Source: Diorhabda sublineata (lineage: Eukaryota > Arthropoda > Insecta > Coleoptera > Chrysomelidae). From it: 64,000 nucleotides of DNA. The DNA lies in NCBI RefSeq assembly GCF_026230105.1, contig NW_026614210.1, forward strand, positions 186,001 to 250,000. The letters are read 5' to 3'. The notes beneath the pieces are model-generated. The model worked only from the letters and a program-made list of their open reading frames with translations, was not told the DNA's origin and did not search any database. Positions 46,374-56,482 of the stretch are shown here, one piece after another (the first letter of the stretch is position 1; every line of letters starts with the position of its first letter). Made by a program: the position numbers and the translations under genes.

Positions 46374-46377
46374 CATG
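46374..46377. repeat. Target site duplication catg, left of copy 2
   Basis: Matches 51138-51141. The preceding ~170 bp is nearly the same as the left flank of copies 1 and 3. Confidence 0.85.
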
Positions 46378-46480
46378 TGTAACATAATCTACATGTCTTC
46401 ATGTATTATGATTATTTTTAGTGTTTATGATACCTACTTTATTTAATGATTGTACCTAAATAGGTATTAAGCATATGCAA

Positions 46481-46557
<77 letters not shown>

Positions 46558-46763
46558 ACTCTATTAATTTATAGTTATAAGTTGGTACCATTGAATATTG
46601 ACAATGACTTTATTGTATGAAGTATAAATAGTGGGACATATGTAAAATTTCTTTCTTTCCTGTCATAAAACTCAATGAGTGAAGATTAATAAAAATGTGC
46701 TCAACAAGTGAGACTATGTTTTATTCATAAAAATATAACAAGACAATAATACAATACGTTACA
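46378..46763 (+). repeat. 5' LTR, copy 2 (mosaic)
   Basis: 386 bp. The left part has aagcatatgcaacc, the 3' LTR form. The right part has gtaaaatttc and aaactcaatg, the 5' LTR form. TATAAATA is at 46623-46630 and AATAAA at 46688-46693. The exchange point lies in or near the AT tract. Confidence 0.92.
46483..46554. repeat. (AT)n microsatellite in 5' LTR, copy 2
   Basis: About 72 bp of AT dinucleotides, longer than the same tract in the 5' LTRs of copies 1 and 3. Confidence 0.95.
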
Positions 46764-46781
46764 TGGTGTCAGGTAGTATCC
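46764..46781 (+). promoter_or_regulatory. Primer binding site, copy 2
   Basis: TGGTGTCAGGTAGTATC directly after the 5' LTR, the same as copy 1. Confidence 0.65.
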
Positions 46782-46814
46782 AGGGCGAAAAAAAAATGAG
46801 CAGTAGAAAACTGG

Positions 46815-47411
46815 ATGGCGATGGATTCTCTAAGATTAATCCCAGCCATGGACTTTGAAAATGGAAATGTGGCGAAGAATTGGACCACATGGATTCAAAA
46901 GTTTGAAATTTATTTGCTGGCTTCAGGACACGCGGATGATGCTGAAGAAAAGAAGGTAGCAATTTTTCTAAATTTAATTGGTGATAAAGGTATGGAAATT
47001 TTCAATACATTGGAGATAAAACTAGAAAAAGCAAAGATAGAAGATGTGAAGAAACAATTTAAAAAATATTTTGAGCCGAAGAAGAATGTAGTTTACGAGC
47101 GATATAAGTTTTTGCAATGCACACAAAAAGCAAATCAATCCATCAGCCAGTATATCACAGAGCTGAAAACATTGGCTGCATCGTGCGAATATCAAGAAAA
47201 TAATAATAACATGATAAGAGACAGAGTGATAATGGGTATCCTGGACCACGGACTCAGAGAGAAGCTCCTACAAATAGAAACTTTGACGCTTAGCAAGACA
47301 GAAGATTTGTGCAGAATACACGAACAAAGCAGAATCCAGATGGCGGATATGGATAGTACATCATCAACCAGTGCTGTGGATACCGTTGGAATACAAAAAA
47401 AAATAAGATGA
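46815..47411 (+). CDS. gag: Gag capsid protein of retrotransposon copy 2
   Basis: 198 aa, intact, and identical at protein level to copy 1. It has the NWTTWIQKFEIYL capsid start at 22-34 and the YERYKFLQ...SISQY segment at 94-113. It overlaps pol by ATGA after the A9 run at 47395-47403. If expressed it would be a capsid lacking nucleocapsid knuckles unless the ribosome enters the pol frame. Confidence 0.87.
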   Translation: MAMDSLRLIPAMDFENGNVAKNWTTWIQKFEIYLLASGHADDAEEKKVAIFLNLIGDKGMEIFNTLEIKLEKAKIEDVKKQFKKYFEPKKNVVYERYKFLQCTQKANQSISQYITELKTLAASCEYQENNNNMIRDRVIMGILDHGLREKLLQIETLTLSKTEDLCRIHEQSRIQMADMDSTSSTSAVDTVGIQKKIR

Positions 47412-48118
47412 GTATTTTTTCATCTAATAATAATACTTTTAATAAGAAAAATAATGGTAATTTTTATAATAAAAACATGCATTCTCCATTTAAAACTCAA
47501 AATAATCAAAATAATGTATTTTTGTGTAGAAAATGCAAAAACAAACATAAATATGGGCAATGTCAAGCCTTTGGTAAATTCTGTTCTATATGTAAAAAAA
47601 ATAATCATTTTGAATCTTGTTGCGAAAATAAATCTAAGAAACTCCATAAAGGTAGAATTAACAAAAAGTTCGTAAATAATATTGAATATGATAGTTCCTC
47701 CAATGATGAATTTTTTATTGACTGTTTGAAAATAGAATCTTCAAATTCTAAATTATACAGGGGTAAAAATGAAAATAATAACGAAATTATAGAAATTATT
47801 TTAATTAATGAAAATATTATCTGTTTTAAGGTTGATACGGGTGCACAATGTAATATTCTCCCTGCCAAGATTTTAAGAATGGTTGCCCCATCAGCCCTCA
47901 TCAAACCACAACAGATCGATCTAACAGCTTACGGCGGTGCTAGGATTGATGTCAAGGGATCTACAGAGCTTAATTGTAAGATTCGTGGTGAGAATTGTAT
48001 ACTCAAATTTTTAATTGTGAATGCTGAAGGTAGACCTATTTTAGGCTTTTACTTTAAAACCAGATGCAAATCCTTATGTTATTCCTGCAAGGAGAATCCC
48101 AAAAAGTTTTTTGCCTGA
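47408..48118 (+). pseudogene. pol: Pol N-terminal fragment of copy 2: zinc knuckles and protease
   Basis: 236 codons. It contains both zinc knuckles and the protease DTGA site through GRPILG, then about 24 out-of-frame residues after the 152 bp deletion, then a stop. The second knuckle keeps C59-C62-H67-C72 although a neighbouring H65 became N. Shares with copy 3, not copy 1, the loss of one Asp codon near residue 96 and several residues (LRMV, GGARID, ILKF). Confidence 0.88.
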
Positions 48119-50381
48119 ATTTCAAAATTCATTAAATAGATTAGAAAAACAAGGAGGTATTAGTAAACAAACAGAACCTACTGATTGGGTTAATAATATT
48201 GTTGTTACAGAAAAGCCAAATAAAAAATTAAGAATTTGCCTAGATCCATCAGTTTTAAATCAGTACATTAAAAGAAAACATTTTCAAATACCATCAGCTG
48301 ATGAAATTCTATGTGATTTAAACAATAAAAATTATTTCTCGGTATTGGATCTTAAAAACTCTTTCTATCAAATTAAATTAGATAAAGAAACATCAAAGCT
48401 CACTACATTTGCAACACCTTTGGGTAGATACAGGTTTTTGAGGCTTCCCTCTGGCATAAACACTGCGGCTGAGGTTTTCCAAAGAAAAAATAATATAATT
48501 TTTGGGGCCATATTGGGTAACAAAGTTTTTATCGATGATTTAATTATCTCAGGAACTACAGAACATGAGCATGATGAAATATTAGATAAAGTTTTAAATA
48601 CAGCTAGAATAAATGGTATAACTTTTAACAGAGAAAAATTTCAATTTAAAAGAAAAGAAGTTAAAATTCTGGGTTTTAAAGTTTCAGAAAAAGGAATAGA
48701 TATAGATCCTGGTAGGATTGAAGCAATTCTAAAACTAGAAGATCCTAAAAATAAAAAGGAACTTCTAAGATTTTTAGGTTTAGTAAAATACTTAGCTAAG
48801 TTTATACCTAATTTATCACAAATAACAGTTCCACTAAGAAATTTGACTTGTTCTAACGTTGTTTGGAATTGGGAAAAAAGTCACTCAGAAAGTGTTCAAA
48901 CATTAAAAAATTTATTAACCTCGCCCCCATGTTTAGTACATTACAATGCTAATGAACCTTTAACAATTCAATGTGATGCTTCTTCAGAGGGAATGGGTGC
49001 ATGTTTGTTACAAAAGGGACAGCCTGTTGCATTTGCAAGTCGAGCTTTGACGGACTGTGAAAAGAGATATGCATGTATAGAAAGGGAAATGTATGCAATA
49101 TTATTTGCGGCTGAAAGGTATAATTTTTATATATATGGAAAAAAAATTAACGTTCACACAGATCATAAACCCCTGGTAAATATTTTTAAAAAAGATATTA
49201 ATAAGATTTCAAGCAGATTGCAAAGAATGCGTCTTAGACTTATGAAATATCAGTTAGAAGTTTCCTATTTACCTGGTAAACAAATGTTTATAGCTGATAT
49301 GCTTTCTAGGGCTTTTTTGAAGGGGCCAGTAAAAAATGATACAGAAAATAATTTTATTGTACACAATATTGACAAGAAAATACCTATGAGTGCGAATAAA
49401 ATATCAGAAATTGTAGGTGAAACAAATAATGATACAACTCTAGCATTAGTAAAAAAATTTATTGTACAAGGTTGGCCAAAAAATAATAAGAGTTTATCTC
49501 CAGAGCTTGAAAATTTATTTCAAATAAGAAGCGAACTTTCTATTGAAAATGATCTGATATTATTTGGTGAAAGAGTTGTCATCCCAAAAAACCTTAGAAT
49601 TTTAATGTTGTCTAAATTACATGAAGGACACTTAGGCACAAATAAATGTAGAGCAAGGGCTAGGGATAGTATTTTTTGGCCAAATATTAGTAATGATATT
49701 AACAATTTTATTTTAAATTGTGAGGTTTGCCTTAAATTCAGGAATAGCAATCCGAAATTGCCTCTTTTACAGCACAATATTCCAGAAAGACCTTGGCAAG
49801 AAATTGCCATGGATATTTGTGAGTTTCAAGGAAATTTTTTTTTGGTAGTTATAGACTATTTTTCGAGATGGATTGAATTAAAAGACATAAAAAATAAGGA
49901 TTCTGTTGAGGTAGTGAAAGCATTGAAGAATATTTTTTCTGTGCATGGATTTCCAGAAACAATAATTTCTGATAACAATCCTTTTAATTCATTTTATTTT
50001 AAAAACTTTTTGAACGAAATTAATATATCATTAAAAACATCTAGTCCAAATTATCCAAGAAGCAATGGTTTAGCTGAGAAGGCCGTTGGCATTTGCAAAA
50101 ATATGCTAAAAAAATGTAATTATGAAAGAGGCACTTTAGATTTTTATCTTTTGAAGTATAGAAATAAGCCAATTCCTGATATAGGTCTATCACCAGCACA
50201 AATGATATTCAATCGTCGTTTAAAAGATAGTTCACCCTGTGTGGATTCCTTGCTTGAACCTACATTAGCTGTTAAGAGTAAATTAATGAAAAAGTTTGAA
50301 ATCAGGCGAAAAAAACAAAAAAAGTATTATGATAAACATTCAAAAAATTTGGCAGAGGGAAAAAGGGACGATAGTCGATGA
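48048..50381 (+). pseudogene. pol: Pol C-terminal fragment of copy 2: RT, RNase H, integrase
   Basis: Homology to pol resumes at FTLKPDAN in the other frame and runs to the same KRDDSR end as copy 1. The first internal ATG gives 756 codons from 48111. RT has VLDLKNSFYQI, RLPSG (S for F, as in copy 1) and FIDD. RNase H and integrase catalytic residues are all retained. Private changes include D to E in the segment preceding the integrase zinc finger (GERVV) and GTNK for GINK. It cannot be made as one Gag-Pol protein because of the frame break upstream. Confidence 0.88.
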
Positions 50382-50625
50382 TACGATTTATCCTAGGTCA
50401 CATATCATTAAGGATGGGTATGGAAATTTTTATAGGCGTAACAGGCAACATTTGATTATAAAAGATGAATCTTTTGTTAATGATCCTCCTCCAAAGGAAG
50501 ACTCTGATAAATTTGTACGTGAACCTTATTTTTTACGTAGTTCAGTTCAAAACAATAAAAATGTAAATAAATGGTGTTGGGTATTATTGATAAAATTCAC
50601 TTTTGTAGAGTGCATAAAATTATAA
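50359..50625 (+). pseudogene. pol: Out-of-frame pol C-terminal tail, copy 2
   Basis: Same +1-frame tail as in copy 1 (KGTIVDDTIYPRSHI...). It differs by N for D before DPPPKED, shared with copy 3. Confidence 0.7.
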
Positions 50626-50744
50626 TAATTTGTATAATATAGCTTTATTGTATATCAATTAGTTTAATTAGGTTGACTATTTTAAATGATTATTAATGAT
50701 GGTTAGATCTATGTTTATAAAATTTGTATATATATTTTTTTTTA

Positions 50745-50759
50745 GCTTATAGGAGGGGA
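50745..50759 (+). promoter_or_regulatory. Polypurine tract, copy 2
   Basis: Purine run aggagggga abutting the 3' LTR. Confidence 0.8.
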
Positions 50760-50862
50760 TGTAACATAATCTACATGTCTTCATGTATTATGATTATTTT
50801 TAGTGTTTATGATACCTACTTTATTTAATGATTGTACCTAAATAGGTATTAAGCATATGCAA

Positions 50863-50931
<69 letters not shown>

Positions 50932-51137
50932 ACTCTATTAATTTATAGTTATAAGTTGGTACCATTGAATATTGACAATGACTTTATTGTATGAAGTATA
51001 AATAGTGGGACATATGTAACATTTCTTTCTTTCCTGTCATAAAACTTAATGAGTGAAGATTAATAAAAATGTGCTCAACAAGTGAGACTATGTTTTATTC
51101 ATAAAAATATAACAAGACAATAATACAATACGTTACA
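50760..51137 (+). repeat. 3' LTR, copy 2
   Basis: 378 bp with the 3'-type bases gtaacatttc and aaacttaatg. TATAAATA is at 50997-51004 and AATAAA at 51062-51067. Confidence 0.93.
50865..50928. repeat. (AT)n microsatellite in 3' LTR, copy 2
   Basis: About 64 bp of AT dinucleotides. Confidence 0.95.
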
Positions 51138-51141
51138 CATG
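51138..51141. repeat. Target site duplication catg, right of copy 2
   Basis: Matches 46374-46377 and is followed by the same ttttatagctttttttt flank as the other copies. Confidence 0.85.
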
Positions 51142-51913
51142 TTTTATAGCTTTTTTTTGAGTTTTCTATCTAATTTTTGGATTTTCATGGCTTATTTTTT
51201 GGATTTTTCTATCTGATTTTTGAATTTTCCAACAATTTTTGGGTTTTTGTGGCTAATTTTTGAGTTTTTATTGCCAATTGTCGAGTTTTTCTATCTAATT
51301 TTTGGGTTTTCTAGCTAATTTTTGAGTTTTTCTGGCTAATTTTTGAGTTTTTCTAGCTGATTTGTGGGTTTGATAGCTAATTTTTGAGTTTTTATGGCTA
51401 ATTTTTAAGTTTTTCCAGCTAATTCGAGGGTTTTATAGCTAATTTTTGGGTTTTTATGGCTAATTTCTGAGTTTTTGTGGCTAATTTTCGAGTTCTTCTG
51501 GCTAGTTTTTGGGTTTTATGGCTAATTTTTGGGTTTTTATGGCAAATTTCTGAGTTTTTCTAGCTAATTGTTGGGTGTTTTTGGCTAATCTCTGAGATTT
51601 TATGAATAATTTTCGAGTTTCTTGCTAATTTTTGGGTTTTTGAGCTAATTTCTGAGTTTTTATGGCTAATTTCCAAGGTTCTGGCTAATTTTTGGGTTTT
51701 TGTGGCTAATTTTTGAGTTTTTATGGCTAATTTTTGAGTTTTTATGGCTAATTTTTGAGTTTTTCCAGCTAATGTTTGGGTTTTTCTAGCTAATTTTCGA
51801 GTTTTATAGCTATTTTTTGAGTTTTTATAGCTAATTTTTGGATTTTTCTAACAATTTCTGGGTTTTGTGACTAATTTCTGAGTTTTTATAGCTAATTTCA
51901 GAGTTTATTCTAG

Positions 51914-52123
51914 CTATAAAAACTATAAAAACTCAAAGAATAGCTATAAAACCCAAAAATTAGCTGGGAAAACTCAAAAATTAGCCACAAATTTCATAAA
52001 TCAGCTGGAAAAACTCAAAATTTAGCCATAAAATCCAAAAATTTGCTAAAAAACCAAAAAATAAGGTGTAAAAACACAAAAATTGCTAGAAAACCTAAAA
52101 ATAGCTATAAAACCCAAAAACTT
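51914..52123 (-). repeat. Inverted satellite A block
   Basis: Counterpart of 40432-40640, with the same exit variant ttatgggttccttagc. Confidence 0.88.
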
Positions 52124-53531
52124 ATGGGTTCCTTAGCTAATCTTTGGAATTTTATAGCTAATTTTTGGGTTTTCATGGCTAATTTTTGAGTTTTTCTAGC
52201 TAATGTTTTAGTTTTCTAGCTAATTTTTGGGTTTTTATGGCTTATTTTTGGGTTTTTATGGCTGATTTTTGGGTTTGTCTAGCTAATTTTTGGATTTTAT
52301 AGGTATTTCACGAGTTTCTATAGCTAATTTTTGAGTTTTTTTAGCTGATTGTTGGGTTTTTGTGGCTAATTTCCGAGTTTTTTAGCTGATTTTCGAGTTT
52401 TTCTGGCTAGTTTTCGTGTTTTATGGCTAATTTTTGGGCTAATTTTTAAGTTTCTATGGCTAATTTTTGAGTTTTTTTAGCTAATTTTTATGTTTTATCG
52501 CTATTTTTGAGTTTTTATAGCTAATTTCTGAGTTTTTATATCAATTTTTGAGATTTGTGCTAATTTTTGAGTTTTTCTAGCTAAATTTTGGGTTTTTTAG
52601 CTAATTTTTGGGTTTTATAGCCATTTTTTGAGTTCTTAAAGCTAATTTTTGGGTTTTTCTAACAATTTATTGGTTTATGTTGCTAATTTCTGAGTTTTTC
52701 TAGCTAATTTCTGAGTTTTTGTAGATAATTTTTGGGTTTTATGGCTAAATTTTGAGTTTTTCTAGCCAATTTATGGGTTTTTGTGGCTAATTTTTTAGTT
52801 TTTCTAGATAATTTCTGAGTTTCTCTACCTAATTTATGAGTTTCTCCAGCTAATTTTTGAGGTTTTCTAGATAATTTTTGGGTTGTAATGCTAATTTTTG
52901 GGTTTTTATAGCTAATTTATGAGTTTTATAGCTACTTTTTGAGTTTTTATAGCTAATTTTTGGGTTTTTCTAACAATTTTTGGGTTTTCTGACTAATTTC
53001 TGAGTTTTTCTAGCTGACTGTTGGGTTTTTATGGCTAATTTCTGAGTTTTTCTAACGAATTTTCAAGTTTTTCTTGCTAAGTTTTGGGTTTTTTAGCTAA
53101 TTTTTTGTTTTTCTGGCTAATTTATGGGTTTTATAGTCAATTTTTGAGTTCTTAAAGCTAATTTTTGGGTTTTTCTAACAATTTATTGGTTTATGTTGCT
53201 AATTTCTGAGTTTTTCTAGCTAATTTCTGAGTTTTTGTAGCTAATTTTTTTGTTTTTCTAGCTAATTTCTGAGTTTCTCTACCTAATTTATGAGTTTCTC
53301 CAGCTAATTTTTGAGGTTTTCTAGATAATTTTTGGGTTGTAATGCTAATTTTTGGGTTTTTATAGCTAATTTATGAGTTTTATAGCTACTTTTTAAGTTT
53401 TTATAGATAATTTTTGGGTTTTTCTAACAATTTTTGGGTTTTGTGACTAATTTCTGAGTTTTTCTAGCTGACTGTTGGGTTTTTGAGGCTAATTTCTGAA
53501 TTTTTTATAGCTAATTTTCAGAGTTTTTCTA

Positions 53532-53868
53532 GCTATAAAATCTATTAAAACTCAAAGAATAGCTATAAAACCCAAAAATTAGCAAGAAGAATTCAAAAAT
53601 TAGCTAGAAAAACTCAAAATTTAGCCATAAAATCCAAAAATTAGCTAGAAAAACCCAAACATTAGCTATGAAAACCCAAAAATTGCTAGTAAACCCAAAA
53701 ATTAGGTAGAATAACTCGGAAGTTAGCCAAAAAAAACCCAAAAATTAGCCAGAAAAACTCAAAAATTAGCTAGAAAACCAAAAACTTAGAAAGAAAAACC
53801 CAAAAAATAAGCCATGGAAACCCAAAAATTAGCTATAAAAACCCAAAAAGTAGCTATAAGACCCAAAA
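53532..53868 (-). repeat. Inverted satellite A block (long)
   Basis: Counterpart of 42051-42470 with an internal deletion. After gccatggaaacccaaaaatt it jumps to agctataaaaacccaaaaag. Confidence 0.88.
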
Positions 53869-54050
53869 ATTTATGGGTTTCATTGCTAATTTTTGGGTTT
53901 TTTAGCTAATTTTTGGGTTTTTTAGCTAGTTTTTGGGTTTTATGGCTAATTGTTTAGTTTTTTCAACTAATTTTTGGGTTTTATAGCTGATTTTCGAGTT
54001 TTTTTTAGCTAATTTTTGAGTTTTACAGCTAATTTTCAGAGTTTTCCTAG

Positions 54051-54265
54051 CTATAACATCTATAAAAACCCAAAAAATAGGTATAAAACCAAAAAATTAG
54101 CCAGAAAAACCCAAAAAATAAGCTATAAAAACCCAAAAATTAGCTAGAAAACGTAAACATTATCTAGAAAAACTCAAAAATTAGCCATAAAAACTCAAAA
54201 ATTGCTAGAAAAACCCAAAAATTAGCTATAAAAATTAAATAAATAACTATAAAATCCAAAAATCT
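54051..54265 (-). repeat. Inverted satellite A block
   Basis: Counterpart of 44951-45167. Confidence 0.88.
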
Positions 54266-54340
54266 ATGGGTTTCATAGCTAATCTTTGGAATTTTATAGC
54301 TAATGATTGGGTTTTCATGACTAATTTTAGAGTTTATTCT

Positions 54341-54547
54341 AGCTATAAAAACTCAAAGAATAGCTATAAAACACAAAAATTAGCTAGAAAAACCCAAGTA
54401 ATAAGCCATAAAAACCCAAAAATAAGCTAGAAAACTTGAACATTAGCCAGAAGAACTCAAAAATTAGCCATAAATACCCAAAAATTGCTAGAAAAGCCCA
54501 AAATTTAGCTATAAAACCTCAAAAAATAGCTATAAAACCCAAAAATT
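54341..54547 (-). repeat. Inverted satellite A block
   Basis: Counterpart of 45242-45450. Confidence 0.88.
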
Positions 54548-55492
54548 TATGGGTTTCATAGCTAATCTTTGGAATTTCATAGCTAATTTTTGGGTTTTTA
54601 TGGCTAATTTTTGAGTTTTTATGGCCAATTTTCGAGTTTTTCTATCTAATTTTTGGGTTTTCTAGCTAATTTTTGAGTTTTTCTGGCTAATTTTTCGGTT
54701 TTTACAGCTGATTTGTGGGTTTTATAGCTAATTTTTGGGTTTTTATGGATAATTTTGGGTTTTATAGCTAATTTTTGGGTTTTTATGGCTAATTTCTGAG
54801 TTTTTATGGCTAATTTTCGAGTTCTTCTGGCTAGTTTTTGGGTTTTATGGCTAATTTTTGGGTTTTTATGGCTAATTTCTGAGTTTTCCTAGCTAATTGT
54901 TGGGTTTTTTTGGCTAATTTCTGAGTTTTTATGGCTAATTTTCGAGTTTCTTGCTAATTTTTGGGTTTTTGAGCTAATTTCTGAGTTTTTATGGCTAATT
55001 TCCGAGGTTCTGGCTAATTTTTGGGTTTTTGTAGCTAATTTTTGGGTTTTTATGGCTAAATTTTAGGTTTTTGTGGCTAATTTTTGAGTTTTTATGGCGA
55101 ATTTTTGAGTTTTTCCAGCTAATTTTTGGGTTTTTCTAGCTAATTTTTGGGTTTTATAGCTATTTTTTGAGTTTTTATAGCTAATTTTTGGATTTTTCTA
55201 ACAATTTCTGGGTTTTGTGACTAATTTCTGAGTTTTTCTAGCTAATTTCAGAGTTTATTCTAGCTATAATACCTATAAAAACTCAAAGAATAGCTATAAA
55301 ACCCATAAATTAGCCGGGAAAATTCATGTGTTTCATAGCTAATCTTTGGAATTTTATAGCTAATTTTTGGGTTTTCATTGCTAATTTTCGAGTTTTTCTA
55401 GTTAATTTCTGAGTTTTTCTAGCTAATGTTTAAGTTTCCCGGCTGATTTATGGGTTTTTATGGCTAATTTTTGGGTTTTTATGGCTAATTTT

Positions 55493-55496
55493 CATG
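55493..55496. repeat. Target site duplication catg, left of copy 3
   Basis: Matches 60384-60387. The left flank is the same as in copies 1 and 2. Confidence 0.85.
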
Positions 55497-55594
55497 TGTA
55501 ACATAATCTACATGTCTTCATGTATTATGATTATTTTTAGTGTTTATGATACCTACTTTATTTAATGATTGTACCTAAATAGGTATTAGGCATA

Positions 55595-55628
<34 letters not shown>

Positions 55629-55834
55629 ACTCTATTAATTTATAGTTATAAGTTGGTACCATTGAATATTGACAATGACTTTATTGTATGAAGTATAAAT
55701 AGTGGGACATATGTAAAATTTCTTTCTTTCCTGTCATAAAACTCAATGAGTGAAGATTAATAAAAATGTGCTCAACAAGTGAGACTATGTTTTATTCATA
55801 AAAATATAACAAGACAATAATACAATACGTTACA
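55497..55834 (+). repeat. 5' LTR, copy 3
   Basis: 338 bp, the shortest LTR because its AT tract is only ~28 bp. It has the 5'-type bases gtaaaatttc and aaactcaatg and the ggcatatgcatata form shared with copy 1. TATAAATA is at 55694-55701 and AATAAA at 55759-55764. Confidence 0.93.
55598..55625. repeat. (AT)n microsatellite in 5' LTR, copy 3
   Basis: About 28 bp of AT dinucleotides, the shortest of the six. Confidence 0.95.
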
Positions 55835-55852
55835 TGGTGTCAGGTAGTATCC
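55835..55852 (+). promoter_or_regulatory. Primer binding site, copy 3
   Basis: TGGTGTCAGGTAGTATC directly after the 5' LTR. Confidence 0.65.
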
Positions 55853-55885
55853 AGGGCGAAAAAAAAATGAGCAGTAGAAAACTGG

Positions 55886-56482
55886 ATGGCGATGGATTCT
55901 CTAAGATTAATCCCAGCCATGGACTTTGAAAATGGAAATGTGGCGAAGAATTGGACCACATGGATTCAAAAGTTTGAAATTTATTTGCTGGCTTCAGGAC
56001 ACGCGGATGATGCTGAAGAAAAGAAGGTAGCAATTTTTCTAAATTTAATTGGTGATAAAGGTATGGAAATTTTCAATACATTGGAGATAAAACTAGAAAA
56101 AGCAAAGATAGAAGATGTGAAGAAACAATTTAAAAAATATTGTGAGCCGAAGAAGAATGTAGTTTACGAGCGATATAAGTTTTTGCAATGCACACAAAAA
56201 GCAAATCAATCCATCAGCCAGTATATCACAGAGCTGAAAACATTGGCTGCATCGTGCGAATATCAAGAAAATAATAATAACATGATAAGAGACAGAGTGA
56301 TAATGGGTATCCTGGACCACGGACTCAGAGAGAAGCTCCTACAAATAGAAAATTTGACGCTTAGCAAGACAGAAGATTTGTGCAGAATACACGAACAAAG
56401 CAGAATCCAGATGGCGGATATGGATAGTACATCATCAACCAGTGCTGTGGATACCGTTGGAATACAAAAAAAAATAAGATGA
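55886..56482 (+). CDS. gag: Gag capsid protein of retrotransposon copy 3
   Basis: 198 aa and uninterrupted. It differs from copies 1 and 2 at two residues, C for F at 86 and N for T at 156. Capsid signature segments are intact. The A9 run at 56466-56474 and the ATGA overlap with pol are conserved. Confidence 0.87.
   Translation: MAMDSLRLIPAMDFENGNVAKNWTTWIQKFEIYLLASGHADDAEEKKVAIFLNLIGDKGMEIFNTLEIKLEKAKIEDVKKQFKKYCEPKKNVVYERYKFLQCTQKANQSISQYITELKTLAASCEYQENNNNMIRDRVIMGILDHGLREKLLQIENLTLSKTEDLCRIHEQSRIQMADMDSTSSTSAVDTVGIQKKIR

Larger units (their letters stand above)
39813..46377 (+). repeat. Satellite A array, segment 4 (between elements 1 and 2)
   Basis: 6565 bp of 20-21 bp monomers. It contains a ~2322 bp tandem duplication (40485-42806 and 42807-45128) that is single in the equivalent spacer between copies 2 and 3, accounting for most of the length difference. 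A further short inverted block is at 46145-46208. No gene is visible. Confidence 0.95.
46378..51137 (+). mobile_element. Ty3/gypsy LTR retrotransposon, copy 2 (152 bp pol deletion)
   Basis: 4760 bp, with the same plan and flanks as copy 1. A 152 bp deletion (copy 1 positions about 36568-36719) removes the linker between protease and RT and breaks the frame near 48047. The 5' LTR is a mosaic: its left part matches 3' LTRs and its right part matches 5' LTRs. Protein differences place most of pol with copy 1 but the N-terminal pol region with copy 3. Confidence 0.93.
51138..55496 (+). repeat. Satellite A array, segment 5 (between elements 2 and 3)
   Basis: 4359 bp of 20-21 bp monomers, collinear with 39813-46377 but without the 2322 bp duplication. 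Inverted blocks lie at 51914-52123, 53532-53868, 54051-54265, 54341-54547 and 55262-55325. No gene is visible. Confidence 0.95.
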
